DNA of 64,000 bases from assembly GCA_963703075.1 (NCBI GenBank), contig OY969786.1, positions 3,906,001-3,970,000 on the forward strand, given 5' to 3'. This stretch comes from Korobacter sp963703075. GTDB taxonomy: Bacteria; Acidobacteriota; Terriglobia; Terriglobales; Acidobacteriaceae. Below the pieces are notes generated by a model. The model worked only from the letters and a program-made list of their open reading frames with translations, ran no database searches and was not told where the DNA came from. A program made the translations under genes and the position numbers. Positions 55,467 through 64,000 of the stretch are shown here, piece after piece (positions within the stretch are counted from its first letter, which is position 1; each line of letters begins with the position of its first letter).

Positions 55467-55504
55467 GCTGCGAACTCCTACTTTTCCTGGCCGCTCGTTC
55501 GTTC

Positions 55505-57061
55505 TTACTTACGCGCCTCGGCAAACTCAGCTACGCGTTGCTTTACGCTCTTCACCTGGACAGGCAAAGCCAAGGCGCTGCCTTCTTCGATCAGCGGAAC
55601 CAGTTTGTCGAACTCCGGACCAGAGTGGGTTCCGGTCACGGCAATGCGAATCGGGTGAAAGAGATCTTTTCCTTTTACGCCGGTTTCGGTCTTGACCTCG
55701 CTCACGATCGCCTTGAAACGCTCCGCGGTGAGCGGGCCGGATTCGCCAGCAATCCGCGTGGTGAAGGCCGCGAGTACGCTCTCAGTCTTTTGCGCCTGTA
55801 AGACTTCGGCGTTCCCGGGATCGTCGATTGCCGTCTTCGCGTCGTAATCGAAAATGACCTTCCCTCGATCCGGCAGCTCATCGAGCTTGTTCACGGAAGG
55901 AACCAGAAGGGCAGTGACTTTGCCCAGCCACTCATCCACTTCCTTCGAAGCAGCCCATGCGGTCACATGCCTGGGCTCGATCTTTGGGATCGCCTGGCGG
56001 TGCGCGATACGCTCGATCATCATCCGGTCCCAATAACCGCGGGCGAGTTTCGCAATGCGATAGGGCGCACTTTCCTTGATGTAATGGCGGTTCAGCCAGT
56101 AGAGCTTCTCGAAATCGAAGATCGCCGGCGAAGGCGTGACTCTCCTCAAGTCGAATTCCTTCACCAGTTCTTCCGGCCGAAAGATTTCGCGCGTGCCGCC
56201 GGTGGGCGCCCATCCCAGCAGAGCGATGTAATTCACCAAGGCCTCGGGAAGCACACCCATTTCGCGGAAGCTGGCGATGGAAGTCGCGCCATGCCGCTTC
56301 GAAAGCCGCTCGCGGTCCGGTCCGAGGATGGTGGAAAGGTGGGCGAACTCCGGCACCGGCCAGCCGAGGGCTTCATAGAGCGCCACTTGTTTCGGCGTGT
56401 TGGAAAGGTGGTCGTCGCCGCGGATAACGTGGGTGATTTGCATCTCCGCGTCATCAACCACGACGACGTAGTTGTAAACCGGCACGCCCGAGGAACGCAG
56501 GATGATGGGATCGCTCACCACTTCATTCGAGAACTCGACATCGCCGTGCACGATGTCGTGGAATCGTATCGGCCGCTCCGGGATCTGCAGCCGGATCGCC
56601 GCCGCTTCGCCGCCATCCTTGCGCCGCTTCGCCTCAGCCGGATCGATACCACGGCAGGTTCCAGGGTAGATCGGCGGACGATGTTCTTTCAGCGCCTGTT
56701 CGCGATAACGGTCTAGTTCTTCCTGCTTGCAGAAGCAGTAATAAGCTTTGCCTTCGGCCACCAGGCGCTCGGCGTGCTCGCGGTAGACATCGATCTTGTC
56801 TGACTGGCGATAAGGTGGGAAGGGGCCGCCGACATCGGGCCCTTCGTCCCAATCGATCCCCATCCACTTCAAGTCGTCGAGCAGTTGCTGTTCGTAACGC
56901 GCTTCGCTGCGTTCGAGATCCGTATCTTCAATGCGCAGGATCATCGTTCCGCCCTGCTGGCGCGCGAAAAGCCAATTGAAGAGCGCGGTGCGAGCATTGC
57001 CAACATGCAATTGTCCAGTGGGCGAGGGCGCAAACCGGGCGCGGACTTTCTTGTCGGACAT
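55505..57061 (-). CDS. gltX: Glutamyl-tRNA synthetase
   Basis: 518 residues, class I synthetase charging tRNA-Glu. HIGH-type motif in FAPSPTGQLHVGNARTALFNWLF and KMSKS-type ERLSKRHGATS; also CRGID-containing glutamate region (YPGTCRG), VVDDAEMQITHVIRGDDHLSNT and an alpha-helical anticodon-binding C-terminus. Start at 57061 (MSDKKVRARFAPSPTG). A 136-bp inverted-repeat-bounded element lies just upstream and must contain or displace its promoter. Confidence 0.96.
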   Translation of the reverse strand: MSDKKVRARFAPSPTGQLHVGNARTALFNWLFARQQGGTMILRIEDTDLERSEARYEQQLLDDLKWMGIDWDEGPDVGGPFPPYRQSDKIDVYREHAERLVAEGKAYYCFCKQEELDRYREQALKEHRPPIYPGTCRGIDPAEAKRRKDGGEAAAIRLQIPERPIRFHDIVHGDVEFSNEVVSDPIILRSSGVPVYNYVVVVDDAEMQITHVIRGDDHLSNTPKQVALYEALGWPVPEFAHLSTILGPDRERLSKRHGATSIASFREMGVLPEALVNYIALLGWAPTGGTREIFRPEELVKEFDLRRVTPSPAIFDFEKLYWLNRHYIKESAPYRIAKLARGYWDRMMIERIAHRQAIPKIEPRHVTAWAASKEVDEWLGKVTALLVPSVNKLDELPDRGKVIFDYDAKTAIDDPGNAEVLQAQKTESVLAAFTTRIAGESGPLTAERFKAIVSEVKTETGVKGKDLFHPIRIAVTGTHSGPEFDKLVPLIEEGSALALPVQVKSVKQRVAEFAEARK

Positions 57062-57069
57062 ACACTTCA

Positions 57070-57205
57070 ATTTAACCACAGAGGACGCAGAGGCATACCG
57101 AGGTGAGCTCTGAGTTTTGCATTCGCGACGAGTATTCCCATATCGACAACCATCGATCTATCAATCGAATGGCGCCAAACTCCTATCCGTTCTCTGTGGT
57201 TAAAT
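57070..57205. repeat. 136-bp element bounded by 14-bp perfect inverted repeats
   Basis: ATTTAACCACAGAG (57070-57083) and CTCTGTGGTTAAAT (57192-57205) flank 108 bp of non-coding sequence between gltX and the DUF971 gene. The left end continues GACGCAGAGG, a second half-site. Size and ends resemble a miniature inverted-repeat element. The right end overlaps the first possible ATG (57204) of the DUF971 gene. Confidence 0.7.
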
Positions 57206-57608
57206 GAAGTCAATGAGCGCCGACCCAAAATCCGTGAAGGTCCACAAGACCGAAGGCACGGGAATGGAAATCGAGTGGAAGGACGGCCACCACAGCACCT
57301 ACACCTTCCCCTGGCTGCGCGATGCCTGCCCCTGCGCCCTGTGCAAAGAGGAACGCGACAAAGAGGGCCGCAAGCCTGGCGATCCACTCAAGGCTGTGGC
57401 GGGTGCTCTGCCCATGTTCAAAGCTCTGGCTAGACCGACGAACGCTGAGTCGGTGGGCAAATACGCCATCCGCTTCGTGTGGAACGATGGCCACGAGCAC
57501 GGCATCTATTCCTGGGAGTACCTGCGTGAAACCTGTCCGTGCGCCGAATGCAAGATGAAGCGCGAAGCGACGGTGGATCAGGCAGGAATGAAAGCAGTAC
57601 GAAAGTAA
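57204..57608 (+). CDS. DUF971 (GBBH-like N-terminal domain) protein
   Basis: 134 residues. Two CPCxxC motifs (DACPCALCKEER; ETCPCAECKMKR) frame the domain, as in the N-terminal part of gamma-butyrobetaine hydroxylase and bacterial DUF971 proteins often found near the Fe-S carrier Mrp. The eight cysteines could bind a metal. ATG at 57204 or 57213; the first lies in the arm of the inverted repeat. Function unknown, probably redox or metal-related. Confidence 0.85.
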   Translation: MKSMSADPKSVKVHKTEGTGMEIEWKDGHHSTYTFPWLRDACPCALCKEERDKEGRKPGDPLKAVAGALPMFKALARPTNAESVGKYAIRFVWNDGHEHGIYSWEYLRETCPCAECKMKREATVDQAGMKAVRK

Positions 57609-57617
57609 ATTGAGGTC

Positions 57618-57995
57618 CTACCAGACAAGCAAGTACTTAGGCGCATTCGCCCGCGTTATACAGCCCCCAAATACGATCTCTCTGCGGCTAGCCGCTGCCC
57701 ATCCGTTGTTGGATGGAAGCCCGAAGCCGAAGCGGACGATGCGAGGACGCCCGAAGCCACAATAGTTTGGTGTCCAACGGATCCCTAAATCAAGAGGCGA
57801 GAGGGTCAAGAGCACGGCGAGCGTGCAACTCGCAATCGCGGCGAGTATTTTTCGTCCGCTTCCGAAGCAGAAAAGCGCCCATGCAAGGATTTGAAAAGGG
57901 ACGCCGATCACGCGACCGGAGGCGCACAGCAGCAGAGTGCTGCAAAAGAGCGCGAGCCAGAGCAAATTTCTCGGAGCCGGAATCCACTTCACCAT
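57618..57995 (-). CDS. Small membrane protein, unknown
   Basis: 125 residues from the ATG at 57995. Three hydrophobic stretches (about residues 10-25, 31-44, 51-68: LLWLALFCSTLLLCA, VIGVPFQILAWALFCF, ILAAIASCTLAVLLTLSPL) lead to a Gly/Arg/Phe-rich tail (GFGRPRIVRFGFG). It is the C-terminal part of a very long frame that runs antisense to the helicase gene; only this part looks like protein. Unrecognised family. Confidence 0.55.
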   Translation of the reverse strand: MVKWIPAPRNLLWLALFCSTLLLCASGRVIGVPFQILAWALFCFGSGRKILAAIASCTLAVLLTLSPLDLGIRWTPNYCGFGRPRIVRFGFGLPSNNGWAAASRREIVFGGCITRANAPKYLLVW

Positions 57996-58091
57996 CTTTG
58001 ACCGCAGTGATGCCGCGCCAAAGGAGTGTACGACTCGGAGGTGCTCGCAGCACGTTACAATTGAGGTGCGGCCATAATTAAGGAAATCCCG

Positions 58092-60671
58092 TTGCAGTTC
58101 CTCGAAAAACTCAATCCCCAGCAACGCGAGGCGGTTGAAACCGTCCATGGGCCGGTGTTGATTCTTGCCGGCGCGGGGAGCGGCAAAACGAGGGTGATCA
58201 CTTACCGCATCGCCTACCTGATCGAACAGGTTGGGGTGGCACCAGACTCTATTCTGGCGATGACGTTCACCAACAAGGCCGCCGCGGAGATGGCGGAGCG
58301 CGTGGAGCGCCTGGTCGGCGGACGGACTCTGTCCAAGCCCACCATCTCGACCTTCCATTCGTTCTGCGTGCGCGTTTTGCGACGCGACATCGAGGCGCTG
58401 CAGGTCAACGGCAAAGGCTACCGTAAGGATTTCGCCATCTACGACGAGAGCGACCAGCAAGCCCTCGTGAAGGGCGCGATGAAGCGCCTTGGGATTGACG
58501 ACAAGCAGCTCACGGTGCGCAATGTGCTCTCGCGGATTTCGCACGCCAAGAACCACCTGCTTGACCCGCAGGAGGTTTACCTGCAATCGGCCGATCCGAA
58601 GATGGAACGCATTGCGCAGATCTACAAGGTTTACGAATCGGAGTTGGCCAAGTGCAACGCGCTTGATTTCGACGACCTGCTGCTCAAGACCAACCAGTTG
58701 CTGAAATCCTCCACCGAAGTGCGCGAGAAATATAACCGGCGTTACCGATACATCCTGATCGACGAATACCAGGACACGAACCGCCCGCAATACGAGATCA
58801 TGCGCGCACTCGCAGGCGCGGAGCACAATGTGTGCGCGGTGGGCGATGAAGACCAATCGATCTATTCGTGGCGCGGCGCCGACATCCGCAACATCTTGGA
58901 GTTCGAGCAGGACTTTCCCGAAGCGAAGATCGTGCGCCTGGAGCAGAACTACCGCTCGACGCAGAACATCCTCGAAGCCGCGTCCGCGGTGGTGAAGAAC
59001 AACCTCAAGCGCAAGGGTAAGAATCTCTGGACGGAGCGCCTGGGGGGAGCGAAGGTCGGCTATTACGAAGCGCCGGACGGCGAAAACGAAGCGCTGTTCG
59101 CCGCCGATTACATCAACAAATATCTTGAGCAGCCGAGCGAAGACGACGAGCCTAAGCGCGCGGCCGTGCTCTATCGCACCAACTCGCAGTCGCGCTTGCT
59201 GGAAGAAGCGATGCGGCGTTACGGCATCAAATACAACGTGGTCGGCGGATTCAGCTTCTACGAACGCGCCGAGATCAAGGACATGATCAGCTATCTCAAG
59301 CTGATCCAGAATCCGAGCGACTCGGTTGCGCTGCTGCGGGTCATCAACACGCCCACGCGCGGGATCGGCAAAACCACCATCGAGCAGATCGAACGCATTG
59401 CCCTCGAAACCAATCTTCCGATGTGGGATGCGATCGGACACATCGTCGCGGAACGCCTGATGCAGCCGCGTGCGTGCGCCGCGCTCAAAAGCTTCCGCGA
59501 GTTGATCGAAGACGCTCGCGCCATGCTTTATGGCAAGTTTGACCAACGCCTGGCGCAAACTGCGCAGCCCGAAGCTTCGGAAGCGAGTGACGCGGTAGAA
59601 CCGGAAGTTGAAGACGATGGCGATCTGCAGCACACCATGAATTTCGATCTGGCTGAGGTTGAGTCGCGCGCAGAAGAATTTTCTCCCGACTCGCTGGCGG
59701 ACGATGCCGCTGCATTTACTCCTGAGTCGGCCGAAGCGGCTGATGAAAACGCGGCCGAGAAGGTGGAGGGTTTCCGCGCGCCGGGAGAAAACGCCAACGT
59801 CGCCGAAGTGCTGAAGTTCCTCATCGATCGCACCGGTTATATCAAGCAGCTCGAAGCCGAAGACACGCCGGAATCGCTGGCGCGTATTGAGAACCTGCGG
59901 GAATTGGTGAACGCCGCCATGGATTCGCGCGACCGTGGAGAATCGCTTTCCGACTTCCTCGATCATGCCGCACTGGTGAGCGATACGGACGACATCGTGG
60001 CCGGGGCGCAGGTCACGCTCATGACCCTGCATGCCGCGAAGGGCCTGGAATTCCCGCTCGTCTTTCTGGTCGGCATGGAAGAGGGCTTATTTCCGCACTC
60101 GCGCACGTTGATGAACCCCGACGAGATTGAGGAAGAGCGGCGCATCTGCTATGTCGGCATGACGCGCGCCATGCGGGTGCTGGTGTTGAGCCGCGCCCGT
60201 TATCGCCGCCGCTACGGCACCGACATGCCCGAGGCCAGCACCGCATCGCGCTTCCTGAGCGAGGTGCCTTCGCAATTGTTCGAAGATATCGGATCGCCGA
60301 AAAAGCAGACGCCTGTCTTCGCCAATGAGGAATATGGCAGGCACTACGATTACGAGAACGAGGACCAGCGTCCGCAGTATGGCCGCCCCAAGCAGAAGAC
60401 GAGCTACGGTTCCAGCTACAACTCGATCGACAACATTGCCGAATTCTTTGCTTCGCGCGGCAAAAAGTTTTCCCGTCCCAGCGTGCCCGTGGAAGAGCCG
60501 CACGGGAAGCGAGGATTCCGCCCTGGACAGAAAGTGAAACATCCGAAATATGGGGAAGGAACCGTGTACCAAAGGGAAGGTGAAGGAGAAGAGGCGAAGA
60601 TTACGGTACAATTTCCTCGCTTCGGTTTGAAAAAGCTGGTGGAAAAGTTCGCGCAATTAGAGAAAGCGTGA
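58092..60671 (+). CDS. pcrA: UvrD/PcrA-type superfamily 1 DNA helicase
   Basis: 859 residues, 3'-5' helicase for nucleotide excision repair and clearing of replication blocks. Motif I AGAGSGKT (25-32), Ia MTFTNKAAAEM, II DEYQDT, III GDEDQSIYSWRGA, IV EQNYRST, V TLHAAKGLEFP, VI CYVGMTRAM. The C-terminal tail includes a Tudor-like module (GQKVKHPKYGEGTVYQREGEGEEAKITVQFP) typical of PcrA, which binds RNA polymerase. An acidic insertion (about residues 485-575) is longer than usual. Start TTG 58092 with AAGGAA upstream. Confidence 0.95.
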   Translation: MQFLEKLNPQQREAVETVHGPVLILAGAGSGKTRVITYRIAYLIEQVGVAPDSILAMTFTNKAAAEMAERVERLVGGRTLSKPTISTFHSFCVRVLRRDIEALQVNGKGYRKDFAIYDESDQQALVKGAMKRLGIDDKQLTVRNVLSRISHAKNHLLDPQEVYLQSADPKMERIAQIYKVYESELAKCNALDFDDLLLKTNQLLKSSTEVREKYNRRYRYILIDEYQDTNRPQYEIMRALAGAEHNVCAVGDEDQSIYSWRGADIRNILEFEQDFPEAKIVRLEQNYRSTQNILEAASAVVKNNLKRKGKNLWTERLGGAKVGYYEAPDGENEALFAADYINKYLEQPSEDDEPKRAAVLYRTNSQSRLLEEAMRRYGIKYNVVGGFSFYERAEIKDMISYLKLIQNPSDSVALLRVINTPTRGIGKTTIEQIERIALETNLPMWDAIGHIVAERLMQPRACAALKSFRELIEDARAMLYGKFDQRLAQTAQPEASEASDAVEPEVEDDGDLQHTMNFDLAEVESRAEEFSPDSLADDAAAFTPESAEAADENAAEKVEGFRAPGENANVAEVLKFLIDRTGYIKQLEAEDTPESLARIENLRELVNAAMDSRDRGESLSDFLDHAALVSDTDDIVAGAQVTLMTLHAAKGLEFPLVFLVGMEEGLFPHSRTLMNPDEIEEERRICYVGMTRAMRVLVLSRARYRRRYGTDMPEASTASRFLSEVPSQLFEDIGSPKKQTPVFANEEYGRHYDYENEDQRPQYGRPKQKTSYGSSYNSIDNIAEFFASRGKKFSRPSVPVEEPHGKRGFRPGQKVKHPKYGEGTVYQREGEGEEAKITVQFPRFGLKKLVEKFAQLEKA

Positions 60672-60737
60672 ATGGGTATCATTTGAGAGGCTGCGCCTCT
60701 GGCAGCCGCAGATTCCGATTAGGACAGATAACTACAC

Positions 60738-60893
60738 ATGGCAAATACCAAAAGCATTACCGACACACAGGAACGCAAGAAAGTAAAACGCGCAGCCCGC
60801 AAGAAAGCTGCGCCGAAGGCGAAGCGCGAGTATCCGCGCGGCTCGAAGAAGCAGAAGGTCAAGAAGCTGGCGCGCGGCACTTCCAAGCGGTAG
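60738..60893 (+). CDS. 51-residue Lys/Arg/Ala-rich basic protein
   Basis: ATG at 60738, stop at 60891. About half of the residues are Lys, Arg or Ala (KKVKRAARKKAAPKAKR, GSKKQKVKKLARGTSKR), with no hydrophobic core, like short histone-H1-like or ribosome-associated basic peptides. It lies 66 bp after pcrA and before a strong hairpin, so it may be the last gene of that transcript. AGGACAG at 60721 is a weak ribosome site. It could bind nucleic acid; function unknown. Confidence 0.6.
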   Translation: MANTKSITDTQERKKVKRAARKKAAPKAKREYPRGSKKQKVKKLARGTSKR

Positions 60894-60902
60894 CCGGTTG
60901 TT

Positions 60903-60943
60903 CTTACCTTGCCGATTGGCGCGACTGCGGTCGGCAAGGTAAG
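60903..60943. repeat. Perfect 13-bp inverted repeat, possible terminator or RNA hairpin
   Basis: CTTACCTTGCCGA (60903-60915) and TCGGCAAGGTAAG (60931-60943), 15-nt loop, starting 9 bp after the basic-protein stop. The long stem without a T-run would fit a 3'-end stabiliser or a Rho-aided terminator. Confidence 0.55.
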
Positions 60944-60963
60944 ATGCTCCGCAATTCAGCCGT

Positions 60964-62592
60964 GTGGCTGCGGCTGTACGCGTTCAACGCTGCGGCCAAC
61001 GCGTGGCCAATCCAGAATTGTGGAGAGTACGAGCCCTGGCAAACCAACTCCTCGCGTGTAAGTCCATTGATAAGCTGATCTCCGACTCTCACCAGGAGGG
61101 TCATGCGCTCACGAAAACTCTCGGGCCGTGGTCGCTGACCGCGTTGGGAATTGGCGCAATCATTGGCTCCGGTATTTTCGTTCTCACCGGGACGGCCGCA
61201 GCCGGCGAGCACTTCGAAGTGCCGTCGATCCTGCACGCGCAGGTCATGGACCTGGTCGCCAGCTTTGTGCGCCATGGTTCGGTCAGCGGGGCCCTCATGC
61301 ACGGCAGGCCCCCGGCAGGCCCGGCCATTGCCATTTCGTTCATCCTGGTCGCCGTCGCCTGCAGCTTCGCGGGATTGTGTTACGCCGAGCTTGCCTCGAT
61401 GATCCCGATCGCAGGCAGCGCCTATACCTATTCCTACGCCACCCTCGGCGAGATCTTTGCCTGGATCATTGGATGGGACCTCATCCTCGAATATGCGGTG
61501 AGTAATGTCGCGGTGGCGGTCGGCTTTTCCGGCTATCTCAAAGCGCAGCTCACGGCCTTCCATATAAATTTGCCGGACGCCATTTCGTCTCCGGTTTTTG
61601 CGGGTGGCAAATGGACCGGCGCTTACTTCAACCTTCCGGCCTTTCTTGTGGTGATGATCCTGACAGTGCTGCTGGTGCGCGGCGTGCGTGAATCGGCCGA
61701 GACCAACAACATCATGGTGGCGGTGAAAATCGGGGCCATCGCGATCTTCCTGATCGTGGGCGGAATGCTGGTGAAACCCGCCAACTGGACGCCTTTTGCG
61801 CCCTCCGGATTCGGGGGCATCCTCACCGGCGGCGCCATCATATTTTTTACCTATATCGGATTTGACTCTGTCTCCACCGCGGCCGAGGAGGCACAGAATC
61901 CGCAAAAGGATATTCCCTTCGGCATCATCGCGTCTCTCATCGTCTGCACCATCCTCTATGTCGGCGTAGCTCTCGTGCTGCTTGGCATGATGCGCTACGA
62001 CACCTTCACCTCCGGCCCGGCGGCCGATGCTCCCGTCGCTTACGCGCTGCAGCAGCTCGGCGCAAAACCAGTGTATCGCTCGATCATCATCATCGGTGCG
62101 CTGACCGGCATGCTCTCCTCGCTGCTCGTCTTTCAATATGGGCAAACGCGGGTGTGGTTCGCGATGTCGCGCGACCGGCTGCTGCCGTCGATTTTCTCCG
62201 TCGTCCACAAGAAATTCAAAACGCCGCATTGGTCCACATGGATCGCCGGATTTGCCGTTGGCTTGCCTGCTGCGTTTGTGGACATCGGCGATGCTGCCGA
62301 CCTGTCGAACATCGGTACGCTCTTCGCGTTCGTGCTGGTTTCCTTCGGCGTGATCTTCCTGCGCCGCCGGCAACCGGACCGCCCGCGCGGCTTCAAGGTT
62401 CCGCTCGTTCCGTTCTTCCCGATTATTTCCATTGTGCTCTGCGGCGGACTGATGACCGGTCTTACGCTCATTACCTGGATCCGCTTCGTGGTCTGGCTCG
62501 GACTCGGCTTGATCATCTACGTTCTCTACAGCCGAAACCGCAGTGAGTTTTGCCCTCCGGAACGGATGAAGTCCGGCGCACAGGCCCGGTAA
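60964..62592 (+). CDS. APC-superfamily amino acid permease
   Basis: A 12-helix transporter: LTALGIGAIIGSGIFVLTGTAA (helix 1 with the unwound G-S-G), CYAELASMIPIAGSAYTYSYATLGE, FTYIGFDSVSTAAEEAQNPQKDIP, and a cytoplasmic basic C-terminus. It resembles the cationic amino acid transporter group. The start is unclear: relatives begin just before ANQLLACKSIDKLIS, which here follows a CTG at 61036, while GTG 60964, GTG 61003 and TTG 61018 are other in-frame choices. The coordinates show the longest. It is 2 bp from the adenosine deaminase gene. Confidence 0.85.
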   Translation: MAAAVRVQRCGQRVANPELWRVRALANQLLACKSIDKLISDSHQEGHALTKTLGPWSLTALGIGAIIGSGIFVLTGTAAAGEHFEVPSILHAQVMDLVASFVRHGSVSGALMHGRPPAGPAIAISFILVAVACSFAGLCYAELASMIPIAGSAYTYSYATLGEIFAWIIGWDLILEYAVSNVAVAVGFSGYLKAQLTAFHINLPDAISSPVFAGGKWTGAYFNLPAFLVVMILTVLLVRGVRESAETNNIMVAVKIGAIAIFLIVGGMLVKPANWTPFAPSGFGGILTGGAIIFFTYIGFDSVSTAAEEAQNPQKDIPFGIIASLIVCTILYVGVALVLLGMMRYDTFTSGPAADAPVAYALQQLGAKPVYRSIIIIGALTGMLSSLLVFQYGQTRVWFAMSRDRLLPSIFSVVHKKFKTPHWSTWIAGFAVGLPAAFVDIGDAADLSNIGTLFAFVLVSFGVIFLRRRQPDRPRGFKVPLVPFFPIISIVLCGGLMTGLTLITWIRFVVWLGLGLIIYVLYSRNRSEFCPPERMKSGAQAR

Positions 62593-62594
62593 CG

Positions 62595-63671
62595 GTGAAC
62601 CACGACCTTCCAGGCTCGGGGACACTCTCCGAGCCTTCTTCGTTCATCCGCAAGTTGCCGAAGGCTGAGCTGCATCTGCATCTCGAAGGCACCGTCGACC
62701 CCCCGACTCTCGCCGAACTGAGCCGCCGTCACCCCACGCCGCTTCCCGTAAACAACAATCGCTACAAAGATGTCAGCGATAGCGGCCGTGTACTCAGCGA
62801 GGACGATGCGCGGGGGCTCTATGACTATCAGAACTTTGTCGGGTTTCTGCTGGCGTTCAAGGCTGTCACGGAGCGGCTGCGCGATCCCGACGACTACGAA
62901 CTCGTCACCTATCGCATGATGGAAAAGCTTGCCCGCGAAGGCTGCGTCTATGCCGAAGTTTATGTATCGGTCGGGGTAATCTTCTGGCGCGGCCAGGATT
63001 TCGATCCGCTGTTTGAAGGCATGGAACGCGGACGAGCTCGCGGCGAGCACGACTTCGGCGTGAAGCTAAATTGGATTTTCGATGCGGTGCGGCACTTCGG
63101 ATCCGCCGAAGCGAAGAAGGTCGTGGAAAAAGCAATCCAGTTACGCGATCGCAATGTAATCGGCATTGGGATTGGCGGCGACGAAGCGCGTGGACCGGCA
63201 GGGAATTTTCGCGATGTTTACGCCGATGCGGCAAAGAACGGGTTGCATCTCACCGCCCATGCCGGCGAGAGCGTAGGGCCGGAATCCATCTGGGCGGCCT
63301 TGCGCGAATTGAGATCCGAGCGCATCGGCCACGGCTTGCATGCAATTGACGATTCGAGCCTCGTCGGATATCTGGCGCAGACGAAAACGCCAGTCGAGAT
63401 CTGTGTCACTAGCAACGTTCGCACCGGTTGCTGCCGTACACTCGCCGAACATCCGGTGCGCCAACTTTTCGACGCAGGTGTCCGCATTACCGTTGCGACC
63501 GACGATCCGGAGATGTTTCATACATCATTGTGTCGCGAATACCAGTTGTTGCAGAATGTCTTCGGATTTTCGGACGAAGAACTACGCGTGGTAGCAGCGA
63601 ACTCTTTCGCGGCCTCGTTTCTACCAGAGAGCGCGCAATCGAAATATCTCGCCGCGGGCATTCGACCGTAA
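62595..63671 (+). CDS. add: Adenosine deaminase family protein
   Basis: 358 residues. Zinc site HxH in KAELHLHLEGT, then HAGES and the DD of VATDDPEMF; the GHGLHA loop and EICVTSN motif follow. It deaminates adenosine or related purines and adenine derivatives, the family being functionally broad. GTG 62595 begins 2 bp after the permease stop, so they probably share a transcript. Fits purine salvage with DeoC and the deoxynucleoside kinase. Confidence 0.92.
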   Translation: MNHDLPGSGTLSEPSSFIRKLPKAELHLHLEGTVDPPTLAELSRRHPTPLPVNNNRYKDVSDSGRVLSEDDARGLYDYQNFVGFLLAFKAVTERLRDPDDYELVTYRMMEKLAREGCVYAEVYVSVGVIFWRGQDFDPLFEGMERGRARGEHDFGVKLNWIFDAVRHFGSAEAKKVVEKAIQLRDRNVIGIGIGGDEARGPAGNFRDVYADAAKNGLHLTAHAGESVGPESIWAALRELRSERIGHGLHAIDDSSLVGYLAQTKTPVEICVTSNVRTGCCRTLAEHPVRQLFDAGVRITVATDDPEMFHTSLCREYQLLQNVFGFSDEELRVVAANSFAASFLPESAQSKYLAAGIRP

Positions 63672-63710
63672 CCGCACCCCGGGCCTCGCAGGTGTCGCAC
63701 AGGCGGTGAC

Positions 63711-64000
63711 ATGATCTTTCGCAATGTTTTTCTAACGGGTGGTACGGGTTTTATCGGACGCAATCTCATCCCGGAACTTGCCCGCCGTGGTCATCACGTT
63801 ACGGCGCTGGTGCGGCAGAGTTCTGCGGATCGACTGCCTCGCGACGCGCAAGCGGTCATTGGCGATGCCACCCGCGCGCAGAGCTACTATCGCTACATCG
63901 GCGACTGCGACACCTTTGTTCATTTGCTTGGTGTCTCCCATCCCACTCCCGCCAAGGCGGCGGAGTTCCGTTCCATCGACCTTGAGTCCACGCGGGAAGC
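63711..64000 (+). CDS. NAD(P)-dependent epimerase/reductase (partial)
   Basis: The first 96 residues of an extended SDR: FLTGGTGFIGRNLIPELARRGHHV for NAD(P), LVRQSS, VIGDAT and CDTFVHLLGVSHP. The right window edge cuts it. It resembles complex I NDUFA9-like or NAD-dependent epimerase proteins by the LVR...GD... layout. It begins 39 bp after add. Confidence 0.82.
   Translation, partial: MIFRNVFLTGGTGFIGRNLIPELARRGHHVTALVRQSSADRLPRDAQAVIGDATRAQSYYRYIGDCDTFVHLLGVSHPTPAKAAEFRSIDLESTRE

Noticed and set aside
57618..60032. 804-codon minus-strand open frame
   Set aside because: Over most of its length it is antisense to pcrA, whose motifs are all intact. The His/Arg/Val-rich composition is typical of a shadow frame. 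Only the last 125 codons (57618-57995), outside pcrA, look like a protein and are annotated.

Overview
The window reads as a gene-dense chromosomal segment (roughly 60% GC by eye) of a Gram-negative soil-type bacterium, most likely an Acidobacteriota member of the Terriglobia/Koribacter kind. This is an inference from: an outer-membrane toolkit (LpxC, BamD-like lipoprotein), an SBBP-repeat secreted protein, a Ser/Thr kinase fused to a TolB/PD40 propeller, several S9 peptidases, carboxypeptidase-regulatory-like secreted proteins, and intergenic repeats of the CCCCATCC...GGGTGGGG type. No rRNA, tRNA, CRISPR array, phage or insertion sequence was recognised.

Layout. 1-2.1 kb: partial membrane protein, divergent TetR regulator, tandem UspA protein. 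2.1-10.4 kb: response regulator with a long low-complexity tail, BamD-like lipoprotein, Rpe, a VOC protein, DeoC, a Sel1-repeat protein and a CADD-type enzyme whose key residues all match the chlamydial self-sacrificing p-aminobenzoate synthase. 10.4-20.4 kb: TonB-C protein, MnmG, DinB, HU, FolK-LpxC, CPA2 antiporter, RNase H, two small membrane proteins, a phosphoesterase and an orphan OppD-like ATPase. 20.4-21.4 kb: the largest gene-free stretch, with a promoter-like site and decayed repeats. 21.4-35 kb: DUF4349 protein, gamma-glutamyltransferase, Gfo/Idh/MocA oxidoreductase, PanB, SBBP protein, deoxynucleoside kinase, polysaccharide deacetylase, VapBC module, isochorismatase-like hydrolase, EF-G paralogue. 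35-46 kb: thioredoxin-fold protein, a 4 x 82 bp tandem repeat, Ser/Thr kinase, prolyl oligopeptidase, SMR transporter, TldD/TldE pair. 46-64 kb: an undescribed PD-(D/E)XK nuclease-like protein, TilS, a DnaC/DnaI-like ATPase, a UvrC-like protein, DPP-IV-like peptidase with an epimerase, GltX, DUF971 protein, PcrA/UvrD helicase, a 51-residue basic protein, APC permease, adenosine deaminase and a partial epimerase.

Themes. Peptide turnover is strongly represented (two S9 peptidases, GGT, TldD/E, APC permease, OppD-like ATPase). Folate and pantothenate functions are scattered (FolK, CADD-type enzyme, PanB). Nucleoside salvage appears as DeoC, deoxynucleoside kinase and adenosine deaminase. DNA maintenance is represented by PcrA, the UvrC-like protein, the helicase-loader-like ATPase and the nuclease-like protein.

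Data caution: six otherwise well-conserved genes are each broken by exactly one base (five +1, one -1): the response regulator, mnmG, the antiporter, the polysaccharide deacetylase, the uvrC-like gene and a small membrane protein. Their flanking reading frames are intact, so consensus sequencing error is the simplest explanation. I annotate them as full-length frameshifted genes.
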